64,000 bases of DNA from Mucilaginibacter xinganensis (lineage in GTDB: Bacteria > Bacteroidota > Bacteroidia > Sphingobacteriales > Sphingobacteriaceae): NCBI GenBank assembly GCA_026225055.1, contig JAMFSA010000086.1:1-64000 (forward strand), read 5' to 3'. The notes under the pieces are model-generated. The model was not told the DNA's origin, ran no database searches, and saw only the letters and a list, made by a program, of their open reading frames with translations. Positions 42,729 to 52,204 of this stretch are shown here, one piece after another. Within the stretch, counting starts at the first letter, position 1, and every line of letters begins with the position of its first letter. The position numbers and the translations under genes are program-made.

Positions 42729-45470
42729 TTATTTATGGTGGATAAGATTAACTTTCACCTCACTATTTTTTAAAGCGATAACATAAGCGCCGCGTACTTT
42801 AGCTGTTGCTAAACTATAGGTACCAGCGCCAGATACATTCGCGGTTTGTTTGATATGTAAACGCGCTACTGGCGTAAACTTATCAGCAGCATCAAGCGAT
42901 ATGGATACAGCACCGGTTGCTGTATTATATGATACCGAATTAAATGTTCCGGCATCCAGCGTAAGCCAAAGCCCGGCCGGTGCTATAAACACACGTGATT
43001 TTGCGCCGTTGGTTATTTTAACATCTATAAAATTATCTTTTTGTACCAGGTTACCGCCAAATGCCAGCCATCCCAGGCTATCATTGTGCATAATATAGGT
43101 AGAAATGTTTACAGCATAGCCAAAGAAATTTGGTCCGTAATCACCCGACAAGCCATCAATTTTAAGTGTTGATGGGAATGAGTGGAACGCTGCCGGGCCA
43201 AAGCCATCCTGTGTGATGTTTGATACCGCGCCCATTACACCGCCATAACCTACACGTAGTAAATACAGGTCGTTAGGTTTTTTACGGTATTCGGCTAAAA
43301 CCGGGATAGCGTTTATGCCTGAACCATAATGGTGCAGCTGACGCTCGATGCGTGACAGCTTACCGCCGTACAAGAAATCCCAATACCTGCGTGCCGAGCC
43401 ATTGTAACCCCAGTTAGGTACAGTTGGCATATAGCCTAAGATGGCATCAATAGTAACTTCGGCCTTGTTGGTATAACCGAAGTATGACGACCAAAGGTAA
43501 ACTTCCTCCTGTCCGGTTGAATCCCAAGGCATTTCGCTGCCGAACGGATACTGTAAGGTATTCCAGTGATCGGCGCGTTCTTTCATGGCTTTTTCAAATA
43601 TCGCGGCCTTATCATTCCAGCCTTCGGCTTTCAGATCCATCAATATTAAATAAAATACAGTGCCCTCCATTTGCCCAAACTGTACGTAATACGGCGCCTG
43701 GTTAATCATAGCCATCGTAGTTTGGTACGCGTGATCCAAATACCATTGCCAGTTTTGCTCGGTTACCAAACCAACGTGGTTGCGCGATAAGCGGTACATT
43801 ACCCACCATGCAGCAGCAACGTGCGGGTAGTTATATGAGCGGCCAACATCATTGGCCGCTTCGTGGTTCCAGGCTGTCCAGGTCTTGTGGTTTACGCTAT
43901 CACTGTAAGTGCCTGCGGGCATTTCCTTAGGCTCGTAATAATAAACACTTTTCTTTACGCCATATTTTTGCTTGCCTTCATCATGCTGTAAAACGCCCCA
44001 TAAAGTATGGTTCACAAAATGCTGCAGTTTATCAATCTCAGCCTTATCAGGCTGGATCAATTCTTTCATCATAGCGCCCAGCCAGCCGCCTGCGCCGCCT
44101 TCGTCGCTCAAACCGGAGATCCATACACGGCTATCCTGCGTTACCTGTTTTTTGGTTTCATAATCATAACTGATCACCGATTGATCGCGGTGAAAAGGAT
44201 CATTTTTATTTACGTACCATTGCTCATTGGTGAGGAAATGGCCAAAATCCTTCAGCATCTCGCCTTCGGCCTTTATTACTTTATAGTTTATGGTTTGCGA
44301 AAGCCCGTCCTCATAAGTTATGGTTAAACGTGCCCTGCCCCATATTTTTCCTTCAATTTGATAGGCTTTCCATTTATCATTTACAGCGGCTGTTTCGCTC
44401 AGCGTTAAAGCGCCTTCAGGCTCAACCTGTAACGATTTTACCTTTTCACCATAATTTAAGAACAACTTGGCTTTGGTGCCCATTGGCAATACATAGCCGG
44501 GTACACCAACAGCAACCGGGCGTTTATTAGCAATTAATGTACTTTCAATACCTTTAATTGAATCAGCCAGTAAGAATTTTACGCCGTACTCGGTAGTTTC
44601 GCCCGGTTTTAATGTAAAGGATGTTGGAGTGTTCCATGGTTCTGCTTTTTTCCATTCGTTTTCAGCATAAGCTTTGCTGTGTACCATCCACTCATAAAAA
44701 CCTTCAAAGTCTATCCCACGCGGGGTAGGATCGTCTAATAACGGACTATAAGCCTCGAACGGGGTTTTGCCATAAGGTACAACCACCAAAGCCGGGCCGT
44801 GGCCGTTTAATCGGGTAACCTGCAAATAGCCTGCATCCTTACCAATATAGGGGTCATAAAAAACGCTTTGCGCATGGTTATCTTCCAGCGATTTACCCTG
44901 CATTACGTTATTAAAGATCATCGGGATACCTAATGAACCGATCTCTACATTTTTATCACTGGTATTTTTCAGCTTAAAAAGCAAAACCAGGTGACCGTCT
45001 ATCAGCTCATAATAGCGCTGTACATTCAGCGGGATACCAGCGGGCAGTGTAGCCGAAAGATCAGCAGCCGCCAAAACCTTCTCATCATTAACAGTTAAAG
45101 CGCTTACCTGTGCTCTTTTTGCTGAGGTAGAATATTTTGTCCATTCGGTTTCACCTTCAACTCTTAAACGAAGATCGATATCGCCTAACTGGTACATGCG
45201 GTCGCTGCTGCGCAGCTTAAGCCTGTCGTGCGGGGTGAAATCAAATTTGTCGTCACTAACGGGATTTAAAGCCGCTACTGTTTGTGACGATTTTACTAAC
45301 TGCAATTGCAATGCACCTGTTTTGAAAGTCAGGAAACCACTATCAAGTCCGAGGGTTGATGGCCTGGTTTCCAGTGCTTTCCACGGGTCCTGCGCCATAG
45401 CAGCCTGACCGCCGGATATAAAACAAATGATCAATATTACTGCTGCAAAGAAGTTTCTTTGGATGCGCAT
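42729..45470 (-). CDS. Large exported DUF5695-like protein, probable carbohydrate-active enzyme
   Basis: 913 residues from the ATG at 45470 (signal peptide MRIQRNFFAAVIL... ending AAMAQ). The earlier ATG at 45503 would only add a tail before the signal peptide. An N-terminal beta-sandwich region (about 30-420) resembles sugar-hydrolase accessory domains. An (alpha/alpha)-barrel-like region follows, with 'WISGLSDEGGAGGWLGAMMKE', 'AWNHEAANDVGRSYNYPHVAAAWWVMYRL' and 'GQMEGTVFYLILMDLKAEGW', and then a beta-rich tail. I take it as the DUF5695 family by overall pattern; I cannot point to proven catalytic residues. Conserved acidic clusters such as DEGG and EAANDVG are candidates. It is divergent from GH43 (237 bp apart) and is ended by a strong terminator. 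Confidence 0.7.
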   Translation of the reverse strand: MRIQRNFFAAVILIICFISGGQAAMAQDPWKALETRPSTLGLDSGFLTFKTGALQLQLVKSSQTVAALNPVSDDKFDFTPHDRLKLRSSDRMYQLGDIDLRLRVEGETEWTKYSTSAKRAQVSALTVNDEKVLAAADLSATLPAGIPLNVQRYYELIDGHLVLLFKLKNTSDKNVEIGSLGIPMIFNNVMQGKSLEDNHAQSVFYDPYIGKDAGYLQVTRLNGHGPALVVVPYGKTPFEAYSPLLDDPTPRGIDFEGFYEWMVHSKAYAENEWKKAEPWNTPTSFTLKPGETTEYGVKFLLADSIKGIESTLIANKRPVAVGVPGYVLPMGTKAKLFLNYGEKVKSLQVEPEGALTLSETAAVNDKWKAYQIEGKIWGRARLTITYEDGLSQTINYKVIKAEGEMLKDFGHFLTNEQWYVNKNDPFHRDQSVISYDYETKKQVTQDSRVWISGLSDEGGAGGWLGAMMKELIQPDKAEIDKLQHFVNHTLWGVLQHDEGKQKYGVKKSVYYYEPKEMPAGTYSDSVNHKTWTAWNHEAANDVGRSYNYPHVAAAWWVMYRLSRNHVGLVTEQNWQWYLDHAYQTTMAMINQAPYYVQFGQMEGTVFYLILMDLKAEGWNDKAAIFEKAMKERADHWNTLQYPFGSEMPWDSTGQEEVYLWSSYFGYTNKAEVTIDAILGYMPTVPNWGYNGSARRYWDFLYGGKLSRIERQLHHYGSGINAIPVLAEYRKKPNDLYLLRVGYGGVMGAVSNITQDGFGPAAFHSFPSTLKIDGLSGDYGPNFFGYAVNISTYIMHNDSLGWLAFGGNLVQKDNFIDVKITNGAKSRVFIAPAGLWLTLDAGTFNSVSYNTATGAVSISLDAADKFTPVARLHIKQTANVSGAGTYSLATAKVRGAYVIALKNSEVKVNLIHHK

Positions 45471-45707
45471 TAAGGTAGTTTTTAAAGGTTTATATATAAA
45501 CATGTTAAAAATTGCGTAAATTATTAAATGTAAATGTACAGGTATAGCAAATAGAGGGTTTATTAAAATTTGCCTGGTAGTAGCAACTTCTTACCCATTT
45601 TATCCGGCAGTAGATAAATACCTGCCATTTTAGGTTAATTAATGAAAAATATGGGCATTAAATGCTTTATATATTTGCATTCCAGGTATTTCTAATCAAC
45701 CGGCAAC

Positions 45708-48700
45708 ATGCGTTTCATCTATTCATTTTTATTATTTAGCTGCTGTTTTTTAACTACTGATCGCTCAATGGCCCAGGGCAACTACCAGACCGCGGGCAAT
45801 GGCAACCCTATCATTCCCGGCTATTTTGCCGACCCTACCGTTAAGAAATTCGGCGACACTTATTATATATACGCTACCACCGACGGCAATGGCGGCGGCC
45901 TTGGCCCATCGCAGGTATGGACATCAAAAGACTTTGTGAACTGGACCATGCAGGATATGAACTGGCCCACCACACACAACTACTGGGCGCCCGATGTGGC
46001 CTTTAACAACGGTAAATACTATTTATACTACTGTCAGCCAACCGTTGAGGTGTATGGCGCTTCATCTGATACCCCCGTGGGCCCCTGGACACCACTTTTT
46101 GCAGATGGTAAAGCGGTTGTACCCAATTATTTGGTGCCAAAGGTTATAACCCTTGATGGGCAGACCTTTAAAGACGACGACGGCAAATATTACATGACCT
46201 GGGGTACGTGGGGTATCTATCCCGGCTTTGGCTGCGGTGTGGGTTTGTTAAACCCGGATATGCGGTCGTTCAGCAAAACGGCACAGATACCGAATACTTT
46301 GGCTAAGGACTTTTTTGAGGGATCGTTCATGTTTAAGCGTAAGGGCATTTATTACCTGATGTACTCATCAGGCTATTGCGAAAATGAAACCTACCGTGTG
46401 CAATATGCCATGAGTAAGACCGGCCCAATGGATGGCTTTACTTTCGGCAAAAATAACCCTATCCTAGCTACCAGTGTTGATGGTACCGTTCACGGGCCAG
46501 GGCATAATTCGGTACTGCAAATTGGCGATGATTATTATATCATTTACCACAGGCATAACAACCCGCATTCGGGCGGCGGCTATAACAGGCAGGTCTGTGC
46601 CGATAAACTTGTTTTTGATGTCGATGGGAATATTGAAAAAGTGACTCCCACACATACAGGCGTAGGCTTTTTAAGTAGAAACACCAATCCATACCCTAAC
46701 CTGGCTTATGTAAAAAAGGTTACGGCATCATCATCTTACAGTGCCGATTATAAGCCTGAGTTTGCGATTGATGATAACAATGGCACACTTTGGAAACCTA
46801 AAGATAACAGCGCCAAAGCCGCTTGGCTACAGGTTGATTTAGGCAAACTTACCCCTGTAAAAAGAGTGCTTACCCAGTTTGAATATGCTACGTGGTATTA
46901 TCAGTATCTGATAGAGTATTCGGAAGATGGGAAGCTGTGGAAGATATTTTCGGACAAAAGAAATAACCACTGGCATGGCAGCCCGGCGGTGGATGAAGGC
47001 GATGTAAAAGCACGATACATTAAACTAACTATCACTAATACCGAATATCCCGGCCTGTACAAAGCGGTTTGGAACCTGAAGGTATTTGGCGATGGTCCGG
47101 CACCTGTTGTGCCTGAAAATCTGCACCAGCAGATAGCAGAAAAATATACCCAAAAAGGCTTACTGATAAATTTAGATGCGGCTGACTTACAAACTGGAAC
47201 AGCAGTAAAAGAATGGAAAAATGCAGGAGCGCTTGGCGGCACATTTAAAACCGATGGCAAAGCCCCTGTTGCTGATTTTATAGCAGGTAAAAAAGCGCTG
47301 GTATTTACCGGCAGGGAATCATTGACATCAAGCTTTAATGTTCCGCTTTCATTGGCTGGGAATAACAGTTATACGATATCATTCTGGGCTTACGCGCCGC
47401 AATTAAAGGATGAAAACCCACTGCTGGCCTGGAGCAACGATAACGACCAGCTAACTGCCGCCACATTTGGTTATGGTACCAACCGCGATTTTGGCGCGGC
47501 ACAGCATTCGGGTTTTGCAGATCTGCAGTATACCCATAGCCAGCAATTAGCAAGCAAATGGCACCATGTAGCCATTACATTCGACGGCACTTTTGAAAAG
47601 GTTTACGTAGATGGCGCGCTCAATAACCAGGAAAACAAAATGCTGTTTGTAAAACTCGCCAACAACTTTGTGCTTGGCAGCGATCATGAAGGACGGTCGC
47701 ATTTTTCGGGTGCAATTGCCTCATTACAGGTGTATGATGGGCCGTTGGCTGAACCGGCAATTAAGGCGTTGTATACCAATGTTAAACCATCCCGCATAAC
47801 GGTATATCTGAATGCGGCTAAATTAGCTTACGGGAAACTAAAAACATGGCCTAATGAAGGTGATGCAGGCGGAAGTTTATCAAGTAATACAGAACCTGTA
47901 GTTCAGGATGTTGCGGGCCGTATCAGCGTAAAGTTTCCCGAAAAAACATTGTTGACTTTGAGCGAGCCACTTGCTTTAAAAAGCAGTTACAGTATAGTCG
48001 CCAGCATGTTTGATACCAGGGCTGTCGCGGGCAAACGGCATTTGATCATTAAAACCTATAATGGCACTGCAACTAAGGAATTTATTGATGGCGTACCATC
48101 AACCAAAGCTGATGCTTTAACTATAAATGCGGCAGGTAATGGCATCGAAGGCCTTTCAGGAGCAATTGCAGGGTTAAGCATATACCGGTATGTGTTAAGC
48201 AATGATGAAATTAAAACACTGAATACTGTATGGCAGCAGAACCTGCATTTGCCTGTTGATAGCGCATTAGCCTTTAAACAAACCCCTAAAGCTGTTACCC
48301 CCGCAATGGTGCGTATGGAGGCCGCAGATTACGCGAAAGGCAGCAATAACAGCCTGCAATATAACTTTACAAGGCTGGTTAATAACATCCCGGTTAAACA
48401 AAGCGGCTGGGTTGATGAGCCTTATTATATGGATTATGGATTAGCTGCAGATCAGCAATATAGTTATACGTTTAAAGTGAGGGATAACGCGGGCAATGTT
48501 ACGGGGGGTAGTCCGGCGGTAAATGTTTCAACAGCATCGAACCAGTTTACTGTTTATGCTGATGATTTTAACGGCCCAATATGGGATGGTTTTATTGGCA
48601 AGGGTGCTAAGCAATCGGCACAGCATATTATCGCTAAGAGTGACACGCTTACGCTGGAATCGGATAATACTTATTGGGATGGATCCCAACCTTACGGCCC

Positions 48701-49169
48701 ATTCATTTACAAAAATATAAGCGGAAATTTTGTTGCCGAAGTGGAAGTAAGCAATGTAAGCGGGCTAGCCGAAAAGAAAGTAGCAGGCAATAACGATGCA
48801 GGCTTAATGGTACGGTTTGCCAATAAGTTAGGTGATAGTACGCATACCGAGCAACTGCTGCAGAACAGCGTTTTCCCGGCATGGAACGTGGGTAATATGT
48901 TTACCAATTTCGCCTACGGCGACCGTCGCCAAACCAATATCCAAACCGCCTGGAACTATAATAAATACCTGCAAATACAGCGTGAAGGCAACCTGTTCTA
49001 TGTGCGTACCAGCAGTGATAACATTAATTGGGTTGATCTGCCCGGCAGTCCGGCTTTACGAATGGATTTAGATAAAAAGCCGGTGCAGGTTGGTTTATAC
49101 CAATGTACTTATGGGCCAAAGGAAGGCTTTGCAAGCTTCGCTAATTTCAGGCTGGTAGAGGGTAAATAA
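45708..49169 (+). CDS. Multimodular GH43 glycosidase with CBM32- and LamG-like domains
   Basis: 1153 residues with a signal peptide (ends RSMAQ). The five-bladed GH43 propeller (about 30-325) has the catalytic base D42 ('YFADPT'), the pKa modulator D150 ('TLDGQTF') and the acid E204 ('DFFEGSFMF'). It is followed by an F5/8-type C (CBM32-like) domain (about 335-465, 'ASSSYSADYKPEFAIDD'), a LamG/concanavalin-like domain (about 485-695), a second degenerate one (about 700-845), an FN3-like segment (about 850-945) and a terminal DUF1349-like sandwich (about 955-1150). GH43 enzymes release alpha-L-arabinofuranose, beta-D-xylose or beta-1,3-galactose. Which one cannot be decided here. The many binding domains suggest action on insoluble or complex wall material. 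Confidence 0.92.
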   Translation: MRFIYSFLLFSCCFLTTDRSMAQGNYQTAGNGNPIIPGYFADPTVKKFGDTYYIYATTDGNGGGLGPSQVWTSKDFVNWTMQDMNWPTTHNYWAPDVAFNNGKYYLYYCQPTVEVYGASSDTPVGPWTPLFADGKAVVPNYLVPKVITLDGQTFKDDDGKYYMTWGTWGIYPGFGCGVGLLNPDMRSFSKTAQIPNTLAKDFFEGSFMFKRKGIYYLMYSSGYCENETYRVQYAMSKTGPMDGFTFGKNNPILATSVDGTVHGPGHNSVLQIGDDYYIIYHRHNNPHSGGGYNRQVCADKLVFDVDGNIEKVTPTHTGVGFLSRNTNPYPNLAYVKKVTASSSYSADYKPEFAIDDNNGTLWKPKDNSAKAAWLQVDLGKLTPVKRVLTQFEYATWYYQYLIEYSEDGKLWKIFSDKRNNHWHGSPAVDEGDVKARYIKLTITNTEYPGLYKAVWNLKVFGDGPAPVVPENLHQQIAEKYTQKGLLINLDAADLQTGTAVKEWKNAGALGGTFKTDGKAPVADFIAGKKALVFTGRESLTSSFNVPLSLAGNNSYTISFWAYAPQLKDENPLLAWSNDNDQLTAATFGYGTNRDFGAAQHSGFADLQYTHSQQLASKWHHVAITFDGTFEKVYVDGALNNQENKMLFVKLANNFVLGSDHEGRSHFSGAIASLQVYDGPLAEPAIKALYTNVKPSRITVYLNAAKLAYGKLKTWPNEGDAGGSLSSNTEPVVQDVAGRISVKFPEKTLLTLSEPLALKSSYSIVASMFDTRAVAGKRHLIIKTYNGTATKEFIDGVPSTKADALTINAAGNGIEGLSGAIAGLSIYRYVLSNDEIKTLNTVWQQNLHLPVDSALAFKQTPKAVTPAMVRMEAADYAKGSNNSLQYNFTRLVNNIPVKQSGWVDEPYYMDYGLAADQQYSYTFKVRDNAGNVTGGSPAVNVSTASNQFTVYADDFNGPIWDGFIGKGAKQSAQHIIAKSDTLTLESDNTYWDGSQPYGPFIYKNISGNFVAEVEVSNVSGLAEKKVAGNNDAGLMVRFANKLGDSTHTEQLLQNSVFPAWNVGNMFTNFAYGDRRQTNIQTAWNYNKYLQIQREGNLFYVRTSSDNINWVDLPGSPALRMDLDKKPVQVGLYQCTYGPKEGFASFANFRLVEGK

Positions 49170-49257
49170 TAATCGCTCCTTTTAAAACGTCTATGTACTT
49201 TGTGGTTAAAGCATCAGTATTGGGAAGATAAAAAAGGAGTCATGCTGGCACTCGAAG

Positions 49258-49305
49258 CATGCGGGCAATGGCCTTTACGCTTACCCTTCGAGTGCCTCAG
49301 GGTGA
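49258..49305. repeat. Dispersed stem-loop repeat, copy B
   Basis: This copy is nearly identical to copy A over 46 bp. The core 49281-49305 folds TTACCC / GGGTGA (one T-G pair) around TTCGAGTGCCTCA. An additional GGCACTCGAAG at 49248-49258 complements part of the loop, offering an alternative pairing. It lies 112 bp after the GH43 stop, in the 221-bp gap before the convergent small gene. Confidence 0.85.
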
Positions 49306-49390
49306 TCCGACTGCAATAAAATAAATCTCCGAGCATTTACAGTAATTAATTTACCACAAAGATTTTCCTATAGCTCTTGTAGAGCTGGGA

Positions 49391-49597
49391 TTACAGGTTA
49401 TCTATCTCATTAATTTTATTGATATCAACTTCGAGTTTAACGGCTATTTGTTTTAATAATAGATACTGTTTTTGTTTTAAGCGAGAATTGCCCTTTATAT
49501 TAAATGCCCATTTGATTATAAAAATAATTATAACCACGAATAATAAGCCGAAAATGAAATAAGCTAAGAGAATAATAAAAATAGCGTCCATGCCCAT
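49391..49597 (-). CDS. Small single-helix membrane protein
   Basis: 68 residues. A long hydrophobic helix (about 5-32, 'IFIILLAYFIFGLLFVVIIIFIIKW') is followed by a basic and amphipathic cytoplasmic tail ('SRLKQKQYLLLKQIAVKLEVDINKIN'). No family was recognised. It is A+T-rich and stands alone between GH43 and the S9 peptidase gene, with 224 bp in front of it that contain no other recognisable feature. Coding status is likely but not proven. Confidence 0.5.
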   Translation of the reverse strand: MGMDAIFIILLAYFIFGLLFVVIIIFIIKWAFNIKGNSRLKQKQYLLLKQIAVKLEVDINKINEIDNL

Positions 49598-49821
49598 TGT
49601 TGTAAGATTGGTTTAAGTTAAATTGTAAAGATTTACTCAAAGCTAAGGCTTAGCATTCAGGGCTTTAATCATATTTTAGTAAATAGCAGTTATAAATTAA
49701 CCATTTGTAATTTTATGCACTATGTCCCACAAAAAAGAGCCCTACCACGATCGCGGCAAGACCCTTAATTAACAATCAACCTATTTATTAACAAACTTAT
49801 TTATTAATCAATTTTAAGTTC

Positions 49822-52107
49822 TTAATGCTCGCCTATATCCCTGCCGGGGGCATCAACATGCAATAAGTGCTTTACAAAGAAATCGCGTTTCTTTCTGCGC
49901 CCGTAAGGGCCACCATCTGTATGGTTAGCGCCGGGGACAGTTAGCAGATCAAAATCCTTGTTATTTTTTATCAGCGCGTCGGCAAAACGGTAGGTAGATT
50001 CCGGCGGAACGTTTTGATCTGCCTCGCCAACAATCAGCAATAAATTGCCTTTTAACTTGCCTGCGTTGGTAATGTTGCTTTGCTGCTCGTAATGAGGGCC
50101 AACCGGGTAACCCATCCATTGCTCGTTCCACCATTGTTTGTCAATACGGTTATCGTGGCAACCACAGGCAGATACAGCGGCTTTATAAAACTCAGGATGA
50201 AATAATACCGCTGCTGCCGAATTTTGCCCGCCTGCCGAAGTACCATAGATACCAACCCTCGTTGTATCTGCCTGCGGGTATTGTTTAGCCATCGCCTTTA
50301 TCCATAAAATACGATCAAGGAAGCCACCATCAGCCAGGTTTTTCCAGCATACATCATGAAACGCTTTCGACCTATTAGCTGTTCCCATGCCATCCATTTG
50401 CACTACTATGAAACCCAGCTCGGCAATGCTTTGCATTTCATTCATGGGTGAAAAGCTTTTCGGCACAAATGAATCCTGCGGACCGGCATAAATATCTTCT
50501 ATTATCGGGTAGGCTTTTGAGCTATCGAAATTGCTCGGGCGGTAAATCACGCCCCAAATATCTGTTTTGCCATCTCTGCCTTTTGCTACAAAAACTTCGG
50601 GCAATTTTACACCCGTTGCCAGTAAAGGCTTCATATCGGTATGCTCAATCTCCGCTATTTTTTTGCGGCTGCCGGTTTCATGCAGCTCGGTTACCGGGGC
50701 AACATTTACTTCTGAGTAGGTATCTAAATAATATTTCCTGTCGGGAGAGAAGAATACGGTGTGGTTACCTTTGTCCGGTGTAAGGTCAACCATATTTTTA
50801 CCATCGAAACCTATGCGGTAATAGTGGATAAAATATGGATCCTCACCCGGGTTTATGCCGCTGGCTGTAAACCAGATCTCTCTTTTTTTACTGTCTACGC
50901 TATCAATATCACGCACCACCCAATCGCCTTTGGTTACTAATTTTTCGGCCCCGGTAACGTCATTTACCAGGTAAATATGCCGCCAGCCGTCTTTCTCGGT
51001 TATCCAAACAATTTCGTGCGTATCGGGCAGGTAGCGGGTATAAATGCGCTGCTCGTAAATAAACGTTTTTGTTTTTTCGTCGATGATATTGCGTGTTGTG
51101 CCGTTGGTTACATCTACCTCAATCACCCTGAAACGCTGATGCCCGCGGTCTACCCTTTCATACGTGTAATAACGGCTGCTGCCTTTGCGCCAATGTGCTT
51201 CCGGAGAGCCGAAAAAGTCTATTTTATCTACATCAACCTTAATTTTGTGTTTATCGGCAATGCTGAAAATATAAGGTGTATAGCTGGTAAACTCATCGCC
51301 CGGCTGGTCGTATTCATGCGATTTTAGCTGCCCGCGTGTAGTACCCGGAACAGAGCTCAGTACAAAGTATACTTCCTTTGATTTTTTTGGATCGATCAAA
51401 TAGCCAACTACATTTTTGCTATCCGGCGACCATGAGAACTCACCGTAAGGATGATCCAAAGTACCGTCTTCAGTGATCTGTGATTCCTTGCCGCTGCCGA
51501 TCTCCTTTACAAAAATATTGCCGCCTTTGGCATATGCCGCAAATTTTTTGTCGGGCGAAATGGAATCCCTTTGTACATCCTCCCAACGATAGGTGCGTGA
51601 TTGCAGGGGCTTTTCATTATCATAAAAATCATGCAGGGTATCTGTTGTTTTAGTAACCTGGTAAGTGCTTAAATTGCAGTGCAGCCAGGTGGTATCTTTT
51701 TTAAAAGTTATAGCGCTTTTATCGGCATTAAAGAATATTTTGGTGATGCTCAATTTACCGGCTTCTGTTTTTTTGCCTGTTGCCGATTGAATACCTTCAG
51801 CTAAACGCTGCTGGTCGAACGCCTTTGTTTTTGCGCCAGTTGCGGCATTTACATATTCATACTCCTGCCCGTTGCCTGCAAGGCGTTTCACATACCAGAA
51901 CGAATCACCCTGCCAATTGGCATTAATGCGGCTATTAAGCGGAATTGTTTTGAGTGTTGAATCAAGCTTATTTTGCCTGATGTATGACTCCTCAATTTGC
52001 TGACTTGTTGGATAATACGGTACAACTTTTTGCTGCTGCGCATAAATGGCCTGTGTAACCATAAGGGCAGGAATGCTCAACAACAAACGCGGTGATAAAA
52101 AACGCAT
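49822..52107 (-). CDS. S9-family (DPP IV-like) serine peptidase, exported
   Basis: 761 residues with a signal peptide (ends AIYAQ). The N-terminal eight-bladed propeller of the DPPIV_N type ('FSWSPDSKNVVGYLID', 'DGWRHIYLVNDVTGAEKLVTKG') spans about 80-500. The alpha/beta-hydrolase domain has nucleophile S624 ('YGTSAGGQ'), D697 ('GEADQNVPP') and H729 ('GANHTDGG'). Dipeptidyl peptidases of this family remove N-terminal Xaa-Pro or similar dipeptides in the periplasm. With hydroxyproline catabolism nearby, proline/hydroxyproline-rich peptides are a plausible substrate, but the specificity motif is not certain. It lies 97 bp after the GH27 gene on the same strand and could share its transcript. 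Confidence 0.92.
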   Translation of the reverse strand: MRFLSPRLLLSIPALMVTQAIYAQQQKVVPYYPTSQQIEESYIRQNKLDSTLKTIPLNSRINANWQGDSFWYVKRLAGNGQEYEYVNAATGAKTKAFDQQRLAEGIQSATGKKTEAGKLSITKIFFNADKSAITFKKDTTWLHCNLSTYQVTKTTDTLHDFYDNEKPLQSRTYRWEDVQRDSISPDKKFAAYAKGGNIFVKEIGSGKESQITEDGTLDHPYGEFSWSPDSKNVVGYLIDPKKSKEVYFVLSSVPGTTRGQLKSHEYDQPGDEFTSYTPYIFSIADKHKIKVDVDKIDFFGSPEAHWRKGSSRYYTYERVDRGHQRFRVIEVDVTNGTTRNIIDEKTKTFIYEQRIYTRYLPDTHEIVWITEKDGWRHIYLVNDVTGAEKLVTKGDWVVRDIDSVDSKKREIWFTASGINPGEDPYFIHYYRIGFDGKNMVDLTPDKGNHTVFFSPDRKYYLDTYSEVNVAPVTELHETGSRKKIAEIEHTDMKPLLATGVKLPEVFVAKGRDGKTDIWGVIYRPSNFDSSKAYPIIEDIYAGPQDSFVPKSFSPMNEMQSIAELGFIVVQMDGMGTANRSKAFHDVCWKNLADGGFLDRILWIKAMAKQYPQADTTRVGIYGTSAGGQNSAAAVLFHPEFYKAAVSACGCHDNRIDKQWWNEQWMGYPVGPHYEQQSNITNAGKLKGNLLLIVGEADQNVPPESTYRFADALIKNNKDFDLLTVPGANHTDGGPYGRRKKRDFFVKHLLHVDAPGRDIGEH

Positions 52108-52204
52108 AGCAGATAATGTAGTTTTAGATATGATGCTAAATTACCGAATAAGCAAAACCTTATTCCTCAATAATTTAGCTAATGATTACTATAATTTACC
52201 CTTA

